A DNA stretch of 64,000 nucleotides, taken from Serratia bockelmannii. GTDB lineage: Bacteria > Pseudomonadota > Gammaproteobacteria > Enterobacterales > Enterobacteriaceae. Made by a program: the position numbers and the translations under genes. The DNA lies in NCBI RefSeq assembly GCF_008011855.1, contig NZ_VOUX01000033.1, forward strand, positions 868,001-932,000. Direction: 5' to 3'. A model generated the notes under the pieces. It saw only the letters and a program-made list of their open reading frames with translations. It was not told the origin of the DNA and made no database searches. Below, in pieces: positions 15,343 through 24,062 of this stretch. The number at the start of each line of letters is the position of its first letter. Position 1 is the first letter of the stretch.

Positions 15343-15572
15343 GTGGCGACATTGGGCGCCGACGCCGCCTTCCGGCCGCTGCATCAGGCCCTGTGGGACA
15401 AAGCGTTGTTCGACTTCCGCTGGCTCGATCGGGACGGCTGGGTGCAGCAGACGACCTTTAGCGACGGTTCGACGCTGGCCGCCAACTTTACGCGCAGCCT
15501 TTCGCTGTCATCGCGGCCCACAGCCTGCGCGCCAAACTGGCCGACGGCCGCACATTCGACGTTACGCCTTAG
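15343..15572 (+). pseudogene. Decayed 3' end of a larger enzyme gene (possibly glycoside hydrolase)
   Basis: From about 15343 the sequence reads ADAAFRPLHQALWDKAL and then WVQQTTFSDGSTLAANF. It then shifts frame near 15490-15500 and continues as PFAVIAAHSLRAKLADG to a TAG at 15570-15572. Both segments look protein-coding, but no start and no upstream domain remain. FSDGS...ANF is reminiscent of the C-terminal part of some glycoside hydrolases. Family assignment is weak. It abuts the mgtC promoter. Confidence 0.55.
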
Positions 15573-15633
15573 CAAGGTCGCCGGCGGTGGGCTACGCTAG
15601 GCTATATTTCCGACGATCCGTAAGGAGTGGCCG

Positions 15634-17019
15634 ATGACGCCTCTGATCCACACTCTGCTCGACGAGATTTGGCAAAGCCTGGGGCAGCGCCCCGCCCCTA
15701 CCGACCGGTTAACCGTTAGCGGCGTCGGCGCATTGCCTTCGGCTTTTCCCGTCACAGAATTGGCGACCGCCGCCTGGAGCGCCGCCGGTTTGGCCTGCGC
15801 CGAGTTGCTTCGCTACGAGGCCGCCGACGCGCCGCAGGTCTGGATCGATCAACGCCTGGCCTCGCTCTGGTTCGGCTGGACGCTGCGGCCGCTGGGATGG
15901 ACGCTGCCTGCGGCCTGGGACGCACTGGCCGGCGACTACGCGACGGCGGATGGCTGGATACGTCTGCATACCAATGCGCCGCACCATCGGCGAGCGGTGG
16001 AACAGGTGCTGGGTTCGGCATCGGATAAAGGCACGCTGGCGGAACGTGTGCTGGATTGGAAAAAAAGCGAGCTGGAGGAAGCCGTGATCGAGGCCGGCGG
16101 CTGCGCGGCCCAAATGCGCTCGGCGGCCGCGTGGCGACAACATATTCAAGGCAAAAGCGTAGCGCTCGAACCGCTTATCCACGCCTCGCTGCAGCCGGAA
16201 GCGCCACCGCCGGGCTGGGCGCTACCCGTCGCCCGGCCGCTGCACGGCGTGCGGGTGCTGGATCTGACGCGCATTCTCGCCGGGCCGATCGCCACCCGTT
16301 TTCTTGCCGGTTTGGGCGCCGACGTGCTGCGCATCGATCCCTACGGCTGGGATGAACCCGGCGTCGAGCACGAGGTGATGCTGGGCAAGCGCAGCGCACG
16401 CCTCAACCTGACCAATGCGCGCGATCGCCATACGTTTGAACATCTGCTGAAAAACACCGACGTGCTCGTGCACGGCTACCGTGCCGGTGCGTTGGAGAAA
16501 TTGGGCTATGGCGCGGAGGAAAGACGCGCGCTGGCGCCGGGCCTGATCGACGTCTGCCTGAATGCCTACGGCTGGAGCGGTCCGTGGCGGACCCGGCGCG
16601 GTTTCGACAGCCTGGTACAGATGAGCTGCGGGTTGGCGGAGGCGGGTATGGTTTGGCGCAGCGCCAGTTTGCCGGTGCCGCTGCCGGTACAGGCTCTGGA
16701 TCACGCCACCGGCTATTTGATGGCGGCAGCGGTGCTGACCGGTATGACACAGCGCCTGAGCCGCGGTACCGGCTACCACGCGCGGCTGTCGCTGGCGCGC
16801 ACGGCGCAACTGCTGCTGGCGCACCCCTGTTCGGCAGATTATCGACCGGAACCGCTGGCACCGGCCGGCCCCGCCGACGAGAACCCGGAAACAGAACTGA
16901 CTTACTGGGGGGCCGCGCAACGCCTGCGCGCCCCGTTAAGCCTGCAGGGTACGGCGCTGCAATGGGCGCTGCCGGCGACTACGCTCGGCACCTCGCAACC
17001 GGAATGGCTACGCCGCTAA
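15634..17019 (+). CDS. Class III CoA-transferase (CaiB/BaiF family)
   Basis: 461 aa. The C-terminal half holds the family core: PLHGVRVLDLTRILAGPIATRFLAGLGADVLRID, LNLTNARDR and the active-site Asp in RRGFDSLVQMSCG. The first about 190 residues form a degenerate half-domain (WFGWTLRPLGW, WIRLHTNAPHHRRA), giving a two-domain chain. The family moves CoA between carboxylic acids. The substrate is unknown. GTAAGGAG precedes the ATG. The stop overlaps by 4 nt with the stop of the convergent LysR gene. Confidence 0.85.
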   Translation: MTPLIHTLLDEIWQSLGQRPAPTDRLTVSGVGALPSAFPVTELATAAWSAAGLACAELLRYEAADAPQVWIDQRLASLWFGWTLRPLGWTLPAAWDALAGDYATADGWIRLHTNAPHHRRAVEQVLGSASDKGTLAERVLDWKKSELEEAVIEAGGCAAQMRSAAAWRQHIQGKSVALEPLIHASLQPEAPPPGWALPVARPLHGVRVLDLTRILAGPIATRFLAGLGADVLRIDPYGWDEPGVEHEVMLGKRSARLNLTNARDRHTFEHLLKNTDVLVHGYRAGALEKLGYGAEERRALAPGLIDVCLNAYGWSGPWRTRRGFDSLVQMSCGLAEAGMVWRSASLPVPLPVQALDHATGYLMAAAVLTGMTQRLSRGTGYHARLSLARTAQLLLAHPCSADYRPEPLAPAGPADENPETELTYWGAAQRLRAPLSLQGTALQWALPATTLGTSQPEWLRR

Positions 17020-17891
17020 ATCGCCGCCAACTGTCGCTGAAGCCACTGCAGCAAGCGGGTAACCGCCGGCGTCAACCCGGCGGTCTGCGGCCACACCAGG
17101 TAAACGTCGTCATCGCTCAGACGACGGGGCGCGGCCAACGCCACCAGTCTCCCCGCGTCAAGCGCATCCTGCACCAGCAGCTTTTTCGCCAACGCGATGC
17201 CAAACCCTTGCTCCGCCGCGCGAATCAACAATCCGGCATCGTTGAATAACGCCTGTTGTCGCCCGCATAACGGCCGCCCCTGCGCGTTGAACCAGTCGCG
17301 CCAAGGACTGACGTCGTGCTCGAGCAACGGAATATCGCCACCGCTCTCGAACGCCGCCCTCCATTCTCGCGCCATATCCGGCGAAGCGACCGGCAGCACG
17401 TCACCCGACGCGATGCGCTGCGCCTGCAGCCCCGTCCATTGACCGCTGCCGATACGGATCGCCGCATCGAACCCTCGCTGCGACAGATCCTGCAGCGCCA
17501 GCGACGCATCAATATCCAGCGCAATATCGGCGCAGGCCTCATGAAAAGCAGGCAGACGCGGCAACAGCCAATAATGGGCAAAAGACGGCAACACGCTGAT
17601 ACGCAGCGTCTGGCTTGTCGCCGCACGCCGGGCGCGGGCGACGCCCTGCTGCAGTGCCTGCAGCGCCGGCTCTACCGCCGCCAACAACTCTCGCCCGGCG
17701 GCATTCAGGCGTACACCGCGCCCGCGCCGTTCAAACAGCGGATAGCCGACCGCCTGCTCCAGCAACTGAATTTGCTGGCTGACCGCGCCGTGCGTCAAAT
17801 GCACCTGTTGCGCCGCAGCGCGCAAATTTTCCAACCTGGCGGCGATCGCAAAGGTCGGCAAGACATGCAGGGGAATGCGTTCATTCATCAT
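17016..17891 (-). CDS. LysR-type transcriptional regulator (GcvA-like subgroup)
   Basis: 291 aa. The HTH is near residues 18-40 (ENLRAAAQQVHLTHGAVSQQIQLLEQ). The effector domain has the FDAAIRIGSGQW and HYWLLPRLPAF pattern of the GcvA/AmpR branch. It is divergent from the decarboxylase gene (101 bp between starts) and convergent with the CoA-transferase, so either or both may be its targets. Confidence 0.9.
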   Translation of the reverse strand: MMNERIPLHVLPTFAIAARLENLRAAAQQVHLTHGAVSQQIQLLEQAVGYPLFERRGRGVRLNAAGRELLAAVEPALQALQQGVARARRAATSQTLRISVLPSFAHYWLLPRLPAFHEACADIALDIDASLALQDLSQRGFDAAIRIGSGQWTGLQAQRIASGDVLPVASPDMAREWRAAFESGGDIPLLEHDVSPWRDWFNAQGRPLCGRQQALFNDAGLLIRAAEQGFGIALAKKLLVQDALDAGRLVALAAPRRLSDDDVYLVWPQTAGLTPAVTRLLQWLQRQLAAI

Positions 17892-17992
17892 TGGTTAACC
17901 AGGCTATCCAAAAAGGTTATTTTTCATCGATTTTGAGCGGCAGGCAAATGTTCTATGTTTACCCCATCATCCCTGACGCTTTCGGAGCCACC

Positions 17993-19408
17993 ATGCACCC
18001 ACGTTTACAACAGGACCTCGCGCAGTTTCCGCAGATCCTCGACCACACCCGCCAGTTGGCGGAGGATTTCCTGGCCGGGCTGCAGCAACGCTCGGTCTGC
18101 CCACCGCTCGAGCATCAGCAGCTGCAACCGGGCGACGATCGGTTGGAGGAAAACGGCGAAGGCGCCCTGGCAGCGCTGGAGCGCTTTTGGCAACGTTATC
18201 AGGCCGGCATTTCCGCCAGCGCCGGCCCGCGTTATTTCGGCTTCGTCACCGGCGGCGGCACCCCGGCGGCGGTCGCAGCGGACTGGCTGGTTAGCGTGAC
18301 AGACCAAAATAGCCTGCTCAGCCATGATACCATTGCAGCCACGATCGAGCTGGCGGCCGTGACGCAGTTGAAATCCCTGCTGGGCCTGCCGGAAACGTTC
18401 AGCAGCAGCCTGGTCAGCGGCGCGACCATGGCCAATTTCACCGGGTTGGCCATTGGCCGGCAGTGGTTGGGACAACAGCAAGGCGTGGATATCGCCCAAC
18501 AAGGCCTGGCGGCGCTGGGCCCCATCCGGGTATTGGCGGCCAATCCGCATTCCAGCAGCGTGAAGGCGCTCAGCATGCTCGGCATCGGCCGCGAGGCGTT
18601 GACGATCGTCGCCAGCCTGCCGGAGTCCGAAGCCATGGATATGGAAGCGCTGGCGCGGCAGCTCGCCGCCGGCGCTGGCCAGCCAACGTTGGTACTGGCC
18701 AGCGCCGGTACGGTCAACACTGTCGCTTTCGACGATCTGCCGCAGCTGCTGGCGCTGCGGGAGCGTTATCCATTTTGGCTGCATGTCGATGCGGCATTCG
18801 GCGGCGTGGCGGCCTGCTCACCGCTATACGCCTCAAAGCTCGAGGGCTGGCAGCATGCCGATTCCATCACCGTCGATGCGCATAAATGGCTGAATGTGCC
18901 TTATGACAGCGCGATCCAATTTACCCGCCATTTGGATCTGCAAATGCAGGTATTTCAGAACCATTCGGCTTACCTGGAAGCACCGACGCTGCGGCCAGAC
19001 AACTATCTGCATCTGACGCCAGAAAATTCGCGCCGCTTCCGCGCCTTGCCGCTTTGGCTGACGCTGAAAGCCTATGGCCGCAGCGGTATACGAGATATCG
19101 TCGAGCGCAACGTCGAACTGGCGCAGGCGCTGGGGGCGGCGTTAGCGGCCGATGACGGTTTCCATCTGCTGGCGCCGGTGAATTTGAACGTGGTGTGCTT
19201 CGCCCTCAGTCATCCACAGGGTGAGAGCGAAGCGGCGCGCGATCGCTTTCTCGAACGCCTTAGCCGGCATGGCGTGGTGCGTTGCACCCCTACGCGTTAC
19301 AACGGCCAGCCGGGGATCCGCGCCGCGCTGGTCAACTGGATGACAGAGGAACAGGACATCCGCTTGACGTTGGACTCGCTGCGCCATTGCCTGGCGGAAA
19401 CGGCCTAA
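17993..19408 (+). CDS. PLP-dependent group II decarboxylase family enzyme
   Basis: 471 aa from ATG 17993 (MHPRLQQDLAQFPQ); upstream in-frame codons lack family similarity. The PLP lysine is Lys298 in the DAHKWLNVPYDSA block. Conserved blocks are GYFGFVTGG-type (YFGFVTGGGTPAA), SLVSGATMANFTGL and FWLHVDAAFGGVAACSP. Members decarboxylate aromatic amino acids, glutamate or diaminobutyrate; this sequence does not decide which. It diverges from the LysR gene. Confidence 0.88.
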   Translation: MHPRLQQDLAQFPQILDHTRQLAEDFLAGLQQRSVCPPLEHQQLQPGDDRLEENGEGALAALERFWQRYQAGISASAGPRYFGFVTGGGTPAAVAADWLVSVTDQNSLLSHDTIAATIELAAVTQLKSLLGLPETFSSSLVSGATMANFTGLAIGRQWLGQQQGVDIAQQGLAALGPIRVLAANPHSSSVKALSMLGIGREALTIVASLPESEAMDMEALARQLAAGAGQPTLVLASAGTVNTVAFDDLPQLLALRERYPFWLHVDAAFGGVAACSPLYASKLEGWQHADSITVDAHKWLNVPYDSAIQFTRHLDLQMQVFQNHSAYLEAPTLRPDNYLHLTPENSRRFRALPLWLTLKAYGRSGIRDIVERNVELAQALGAALAADDGFHLLAPVNLNVVCFALSHPQGESEAARDRFLERLSRHGVVRCTPTRYNGQPGIRAALVNWMTEEQDIRLTLDSLRHCLAETA

Positions 19409-19420
19409 CACGCGCGGCGA

Positions 19421-20125
19421 TTACCCGCGTTGGAAGGCCTGCAAACGACGTTCTTGCCGCCCGTCTTCGCTGATGTTATCCGGCGACAGCCAGGCGGCAA
19501 ACGCCGCGTATCGTGCCGGCCATTCTCCATCAACGATCGACAGCCAGTCGGTGTCGCGCGAGCGTCCTTTAACAACGACGGCCTGGCGGAACGTGCCTTC
19601 ATAGCGGAAACCCAAGCGCTCGGCGGCCTGGCGTGAAGGCAGATTGAGGCTATCGCATTTCCATTCGCAGCGCTGGTAGCCAAGATCGTCGAAAAGATGC
19701 CGCAGCATCAAGAAAATCGCCTCGCTGCCCAGCGCACTGCGCTTCATCAGCGGCGACCAGTTGATGGTGCCCAGTTCGGCCACGCCGTTGCCAGGATCGA
19801 TGCGTAAAAAAGCGCAGGTTCCCACGGCGTGCCCGTTCGTCTGATCGATCACCACCATCGTGTTTCTGTCTGCGCTGGACACCTGTGCCTGAAGATAGCG
19901 CTGGAAATCTGCGTGCGACTGCGGCCGTTCCCAAAACAGATAGGTCCAGTCACGATCGTCCTCAGCGGTTTGGTAAGCCTGATAAAGCGCATCCCCCCAG
20001 CGCGCGAGGTTAAGCGGTTCGAGGCGGCAAAACCGCCCTTGCAGCGGCGTGTGCCCGGGTATGCCTGCCGGCTGCCAATGAGGAAGGGCCTCACCTATCG
20101 GCTGCCCATACTGATTCTTTCTCAC
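19421..20125 (-). CDS. GNAT-family N-acetyltransferase (RimJ/RimL type)
   Basis: 234 aa from GTG 20125, which has AGGA about 8 nt upstream; the longer frame to 20200 has an atypical N-terminus. Blocks LQGRFCRLEPLNLARW, GVAELGTINWSPLMKRSALGSEAIFLMLRHLFDDLGYQRCEWKC and SRQAAERLGFRYEGTFRQAVV are typical of acetyltransferases acting on amino-terminal or side-chain amines. The acetyl-CoA binding loop is variant (KRSALGSEA). The substrate is unknown. Convergent with the decarboxylase gene, 12 bp apart. Confidence 0.85.
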   Translation of the reverse strand: MRKNQYGQPIGEALPHWQPAGIPGHTPLQGRFCRLEPLNLARWGDALYQAYQTAEDDRDWTYLFWERPQSHADFQRYLQAQVSSADRNTMVVIDQTNGHAVGTCAFLRIDPGNGVAELGTINWSPLMKRSALGSEAIFLMLRHLFDDLGYQRCEWKCDSLNLPSRQAAERLGFRYEGTFRQAVVVKGRSRDTDWLSIVDGEWPARYAAFAAWLSPDNISEDGRQERRLQAFQRG

Positions 20126-20857
20126 CGCGACATCCTGTTTTTGAAAGGTGGAGAGGCAAGTTAAAACCAACGCGGGCCAGAGACAACTCCGACCTGCCAT
20201 TCCTCCCCGTGGATCGGACTGCAGGATGATAGTTTAGAGAAATCACTCAATCACCGTTAAACATTCACGAAAACTATTTCATGCGAAATAAATATCTATA
20301 TAACTCATTGTAAAACGGTGATTTATAGCAACAATTAAGCTACACATTCTGGTCATAATGTTAACTTTTGTTTGTTGTTATGATAAAAAAAGAAGTGCTT
20401 ATCATTAGCATGGAGAGCAAAAATATCCATAAGATAATGATTTTTATATATAAAAAGTCAAAAACACCAGAGAGAGCGCTTTTTGACCACTCAAAAAACG
20501 CGCTGAAAGACATCAAAAAAACGACACATGAATTTTTTTTAAGACTTTTCCTAGCAAACTAAAATTTTGTTTCGTGACATGATGAACAGATTAGCGGCAA
20601 GCAATGCAGACAGGCACGGGCGCCAAGCGCAAATCAGGCTCAACATGCCTAAGCTGGACGAGCAGCAGATCGCCCTGACTTAAGCCAAACTTATAGATTC
20701 ATGCAATTAATAAGTTTAGTATGAAAATATCATTGAGTGCCGTCGTGTTTATTGATAGAACACTCGCTACACTGAATTATTGTTCCATTTTGCCTTTCGG
20801 CTTTTTAGGCTTTTTCTCATATTACCGCAGTAAAACGGATTTAAGTGGGGGTGCGAT
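20126..20857. other. AT-rich intergenic region upstream of rcsA
   Basis: About 730 bp, mostly very AT-rich and dense in short T/A runs, which suggests H-NS binding. E. coli rcsA is silenced by H-NS. A 64-codon frame at 20368-20562 is probably non-coding. A GC-richer patch at 20579-20683 looks like a coding remnant. No clear RcsAB box was identified. Confidence 0.5.
20579..20683 (+). pseudogene. Possible coding remnant (34 codons)
   Basis: Reads MMNRLAASNADRHGRQAQ and ends PKLDEQQIALT before TAA. GC content is higher than in the surrounding AT-rich DNA, and composition is protein-like. No Shine-Dalgarno and no recognised family. Confidence 0.25.
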
Positions 20858-21487
20858 ATGCCAACGATTATCATGGATTCATGTAGCTATACCAGATTGG
20901 GGTTAACCGACTATCTGACTTCGCATGGCGTGAAGAGGCGCCATATTAATGCCATCGAGGACATTGACAGCCTGCATGAAAAATGCAGCAAGTTAAATCC
21001 GAGCCTGGTGTTTATTAACGAGGACTGCTTCATCCACGAAGCAAACGCCACCGAGCGAATAAAACGGGTGATTTCACTGCACCCGGATACGTTATTCTTC
21101 ATCTTCATGGCCATTACCAACGTACATTTCGACGATTATTTATATGTTCGCAAGAACGTCATCATATCGTCAAAATCCATCAAACCAGAGACTATGAATC
21201 AGCTACTTAGTCACTATCTCGAGAGAACGTCCCTCCGTACGGAGAAATCCTCTCTGGATCAAACGCCGGTAACGCTGAGCCAGACTGAATCGAACATGCT
21301 ACGCATGTGGATGTCCGGTCAAGGTACCATCCAGATATCAGACCAGATGCAAATAAAGGCCAAAACGGTCTCTTCCCACAAGGGAAACATCAAGCGGAAA
21401 ATAAAAACGCACAACAAGCAGATCATTTATCACGTTGTTCGTTTGACCGATACATTGACCAGTGGAATATTCGTCAATAGCCGCTGA
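20858..21487 (+). CDS. rcsA: RcsA, LuxR-type co-regulator of capsule synthesis
   Basis: 209 aa (E. coli 207). The start [20 protein letters not shown], the middle [11 protein letters not shown] and [20 protein letters not shown], and the LuxR-type HTH ([32 protein letters not shown]) match E. coli RcsA closely. RcsA joins RcsB to activate exopolysaccharide genes and its own promoter and to repress flagellar genes; Lon degrades it. GTGGGGGTG precedes the ATG. A strong terminator follows. Genomic neighbours differ from E. coli, where it lies by the flagellar genes. Confidence 0.96.
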   Translation: MPTIIMDSCSYTRLGLTDYLTSHGVKRRHINAIEDIDSLHEKCSKLNPSLVFINEDCFIHEANATERIKRVISLHPDTLFFIFMAITNVHFDDYLYVRKNVIISSKSIKPETMNQLLSHYLERTSLRTEKSSLDQTPVTLSQTESNMLRMWMSGQGTIQISDQMQIKAKTVSSHKGNIKRKIKTHNKQIIYHVVRLTDTLTSGIFVNSR

Positions 21488-21571
21488 ACCACAGAGAACG
21501 CCCCCGCTCTGTTTTACCAGCCGTTAAATACCCGGTGATAATGTCATCTGGATAGCAGCCGCTGGAACCAC

Positions 21572-21621
21572 AAAAAAATACCTGCTGCGTTATCCCCCGC
21601 TAGCGCAACGGGTATTTTTTT
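21572..21621 (+). terminator. Terminator of rcsA
   Basis: Perfect 11-bp arms AAAAAAATACC/GGTATTTTTTT around an inner GC stem, with a T run. The A run on the other side makes it usable for the 21705-21917 gene as well. Confidence 0.8.
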
Positions 21622-21704
21622 GCCGCCGATAAAAAAAATCTTACCGCAATGAAATAATCTCAAAATGGACAATTTCATTAGCAAATTAATGAGATTAACC
21701 TAAG

Positions 21705-21917
21705 TTACTGCCCGTGCTCGCGGCAGGGCTCCACAAACGTGCCGTCACGGCTGTCGATTTCATTAAAAAACCATACGCCCGCCGGGTAGTCGTCAAGAGA
21801 AACCAGATACATGGTGCCTTCGTTGAACACCTCTACGGCCAAAATCACGCCTTCACGCCGCGGGCCTCCGTCTGTTTTTACCGTCACTCGATCGTTAACC
21901 TGCATACCCTTCCCCAT
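21705..21917 (-). CDS. Small SH3-like protein of unknown function
   Basis: 70 aa from ATG 21917, or 66 from ATG 21905, which sits just 2 nt after GGGGAAGG. The pattern [23 protein letters not shown] ... [19 protein letters not shown] suggests a small beta-barrel (KOW/SH3-like) fold. There are no membrane segments. Function unknown. It is convergent with rcsA across the terminator. Confidence 0.6.
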   Translation of the reverse strand: MGKGMQVNDRVTVKTDGGPRREGVILAVEVFNEGTMYLVSLDDYPAGVWFFNEIDSRDGTFVEPCREHGQ

Positions 21918-21957
21918 TATTTGCGATTGCCGTCAGTGTATTACAAAAGCGAGGGCG

Positions 21958-22113
21958 ATGGACACCACTCCAGCCCTGCCGGCCTCTGCTATCAGCGTAG
22001 CAGCCGCCTGGATTTTCACTTTCTTAACGGTTTGGCCGCAGAATCTTAAGCCGGTCTCGCGTAGCCTGTCTTCAGGCGTTTCCCCCCCAGAGAAGCGCTC
22101 GCAAATGAAGTAA
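21958..22113 (+). CDS. Candidate 51-aa single-pass small protein
   Basis: ATG 21958 follows GAGGGCG. The product has one hydrophobic stretch (AISVAAAWIFTFLTVW) and a basic, Ser/Pro-rich tail. A Rho-independent terminator starts 13 bp after the stop, which supports a real transcript. It lies divergent to 21705-21917. No family recognised. Confidence 0.4.
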   Translation: MDTTPALPASAISVAAAWIFTFLTVWPQNLKPVSRSLSSGVSPPEKRSQMK

Positions 22114-22125
22114 CAAGGAACTTTT

Positions 22126-22150
22126 GCCCGCAGACTTGCGGGCTTTTTTT
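22126..22150 (+). terminator. Rho-independent terminator
   Basis: GCCCGCA-GACT-TGCGGGC followed by seven T. Confidence 0.85.
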
Positions 22151-22172
22151 ACGCGCTGCCAAATTGCAGGCA

Positions 22173-22197
22173 TAAAAAAACCCGCCGCAGCGGGTTC
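22173..22197 (-). terminator. Terminator of the cold-shock gene
   Basis: On the minus strand AACCCGC-N4-GCGGGTT followed by T7. Confidence 0.85.
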
Positions 22198-22221
22198 TTT
22201 TCAATCAGCGGTAGACGCCAA

Positions 22222-22434
22222 TTAGATAGCGGTAACGTTAGCCGCAGATGGACCTTTCGCACCGTTCTCGATAGAGAACTGTACGTTCTGGCCTTCAGCC
22301 AGGGTCTTGAAGCCTTGATCCTGGATAGCAGAGAAGTGTACGAATACGTCTTTGCTGCCGTCTGCTGGGGTGATGAAACCAAAACCTTTAGCTTCGTTGA
22401 ACCACTTCACTTGACCTTTGATCATGTTGGACAT
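22222..22434 (-). CDS. Cold-shock-domain RNA/DNA chaperone (CspC/CspE-like)
   Basis: 70 aa, a single cold-shock domain. RNP1 is KGFGFITP and RNP2 is VFVHFSAI. It is most like CspC/CspE ([42 protein letters not shown]). These proteins melt RNA structure and act as antiterminators. GAAGGAAAT precedes the ATG. The upstream AT-containing region of about 150 bp on this strand may be a 5' leader. The symbol is left open because several paralogues are near-identical. Confidence 0.95.
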   Translation of the reverse strand: MSNMIKGQVKWFNEAKGFGFITPADGSKDVFVHFSAIQDQGFKTLAEGQNVQFSIENGAKGPSAANVTAI

Positions 22435-22810
22435 GTCTAATTTCCTTCAATAATAATGTTAGCCGCCATGGGCGAGATAGCCGGTCATCAGTTACTTATG
22501 GAGGCACTGGAAAGGAAATTCGTCAGAGAAGGGCTATCCGGGATAACGCTTTAAATTTGAACTACTTTACTCAAAATGTCGTGCATAAATAGGTCTGTAC
22601 CACAGGCCGACATCATTAACTCATGAGCGAGCGGCAATAGCAACCTTTTTCGCCGTGATGGGACGTGAATCTCGGCTAAACGCACAGGATTTGACCCTGT
22701 CTGTCGATGGAATCACCGCCTGGCGCCCCCGTAACAGCCAAGGTAAATGATAGTAATTCTCGTTCTGCTGTTTTATAGTTGCCTACAGAAATCATTCAGG
22801 GAGATTCACC
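22435..22810. other. Gap between the cold-shock gene and the next plus-strand gene
   Basis: Holds the promoter and probable leader of the cold-shock gene (minus) and the promoter of 22811 (plus). Two short plus-strand frames (22469-22552 and 22658-22750) are protein-like but have no Shine-Dalgarno; I do not call them. Confidence 0.4.
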
Positions 22811-23188
22811 ATGCCGAGATGGCTTACCTTACCAACTGCCAGTGCCGCCGCCCTGCTGGCCTTTGCCGCTTACAGCGCTCCGCAGAGTGCACTGGAGCTG
22901 AATTATCAAGCTCCCGAACCCAGCGTGGCTCCCGCCCCCAAGCCGACAGCACCGTCAGGGCCAGCCCCTAAGGCGGCGAAACCACCGATTACCTGGGCAG
23001 AAGCACGCGACAAGAACGGCTTTCGCGTCGATATCGAATGCGATCATCCGGGCTGCAGCAAACCGCGCGCCAAACCTTATCTCGCGTATGAAGGCCCGGT
23101 GAAGAAAACCGATCGCCGCCGCCAATCCGATCCTTACTCCACCAACCAGGATCCCGATTACAACATCCAGTTGGGCTATGAGTGGTAG
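22811..23188 (+). CDS. Secreted proline-rich protein of unknown function
   Basis: 125 aa. A signal peptide (MPRWLTLPTASAAALLAFAAYSA) is followed by a Pro/Ala-rich linker (residues about 36-62) and a basic C-terminal part with two Cys (IECDHPGCSKPR) and several Tyr. The linker resembles periplasm-spanning segments. No known domain. CAGGGAG precedes the ATG. A terminator lies about 110 bp downstream. Confidence 0.65.
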   Translation: MPRWLTLPTASAAALLAFAAYSAPQSALELNYQAPEPSVAPAPKPTAPSGPAPKAAKPPITWAEARDKNGFRVDIECDHPGCSKPRAKPYLAYEGPVKKTDRRRQSDPYSTNQDPDYNIQLGYEW

Positions 23189-23300
23189 CGGCGCTTTCGG
23201 AGTAATACCTATATCAGCCGCCCTCGCCGCTGCATAGAATAGCGCCAGTTCACCACTCCTCCTGGTGTTGAACACAACAAGCTGTGTTGCAAATCTTTAT

Positions 23301-23328
23301 GCGCCTCCCTATAGGCGCTTTTTTTTTT
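23301..23328 (+). terminator. Rho-independent terminator
   Basis: GCGCCT/AGGCGC stem, 6-nt loop, T10. Confidence 0.8.
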
Positions 23329-23436
23329 GCTCCTCCCTCATGCCCGTTTCCCGATTACAGATTGCTCCCATTGCCCCGTAAAGTGATGAATGTCACAAAT
23401 ACGCCTCCTTGCCATTCTTATTCGGAGGTGATGTTC

Positions 23437-23553
23437 ATGGCCACAGGATCCCTTGCCCTCTTGGCTGTCTTGGCCGGCATTGCGGGCTATTCGCTCTATA
23501 AGCATTTCAAATCTCAGAAGAAAAGTACATTCGTTCGCCCGCACGATCGGTAG
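23437..23553 (+). CDS. Small membrane protein (38 aa)
   Basis: ATG 23437 (MATGSLALLAVLAGIAGYSL) with GGAGGTG 6 nt upstream, a textbook Shine-Dalgarno. One transmembrane helix is followed by a basic tail (KHFKSQKKSTF). An ATG two codons earlier is too close to the Shine-Dalgarno. Function unknown. Confidence 0.6.
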   Translation: MATGSLALLAVLAGIAGYSLYKHFKSQKKSTFVRPHDR

Positions 23554-23699
23554 TCGATAACGTATTTTCACCGCGAAGGCGCGGCACGCCGCACGCCGCG
23601 CCTTCGTGGACCGTCATGTTTTCATCACAAAATTGTCACAATATGGCCATATGATGATTCGCGATTATCCGCTCTGGCTTAACACCAAGGATTTCGCCC

Positions 23700-23909
23700 A
23701 TGACCATAATTAAAGCTGCAAACCATCAGGAAGCAGAAAAACTCATCCGCGCCGGCACAGCCAAGAAAATCGAACTGGCCTACGATATCGGCAGCGATGA
23801 CTTCTTCCAGCTTGCCAGCCTGTGGTGCGATAAAGGCGCCAAGATCTCCAAAGGGAAAGAACACTTTATCGTCTCGTTGAAAGGGTTCCGCATCCCCCCT
23901 AACGATTGA
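23700..23909 (+). CDS. Small soluble protein of unknown function
   Basis: 69 aa. A mixed alpha/beta pattern (QEAEKLIRAGTAKKIELAYD; FFQLASLWCDKGAKI) with no membrane segment. An ATG follows TTCGCCC, a weak Shine-Dalgarno. Codon use matches the core genome. No family recognised. Confidence 0.6.
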   Translation: MTIIKAANHQEAEKLIRAGTAKKIELAYDIGSDDFFQLASLWCDKGAKISKGKEHFIVSLKGFRIPPND

Positions 23910-24062
23910 TATCCAGCCGCCCATCGCGGCGGCGTCCTCCCCTCCTCGTAAAACCGCTCTATTCGACCACGCGCACCTCCTTCGATTTCGCTAAGCTAAC
24001 AGCAGACTTTATTGCGGGCGTTCCGCCTGATAACCACGTCCGCCACGATGAGGAGAGTGACC

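Noticed and set aside
15178-15384. 68-codon minus-strand frame across the mgtC promoter
   Set aside because: It starts inside the decayed gene and runs through the PhoP box; only its last 13 codons, after a Shine-Dalgarno, are plausible as a leader ORF.
20368-20562. 64-codon Lys/Ile-rich plus-strand frame upstream of rcsA
   Set aside because: The composition is what AT-rich DNA gives by chance; Shine-Dalgarno weak and no domain.
20690-20760. Possible RcsAB box upstream of rcsA
   Set aside because: Only loose TAAG...TTA patterns are present; the match to the consensus is too weak to call.
22469-22552. Short plus-strand frame MGEIAGHQLLMEALERKF... in the cold-shock leader
   Set aside because: Protein-like but only 27 codons, no Shine-Dalgarno, and it lies antisense to the probable csp leader.
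22658-22750. 30-codon plus-strand frame MGRESRLNAQDLTLSVDG...
   Set aside because: No Shine-Dalgarno and no recognised family; could be a remnant but cannot be supported.
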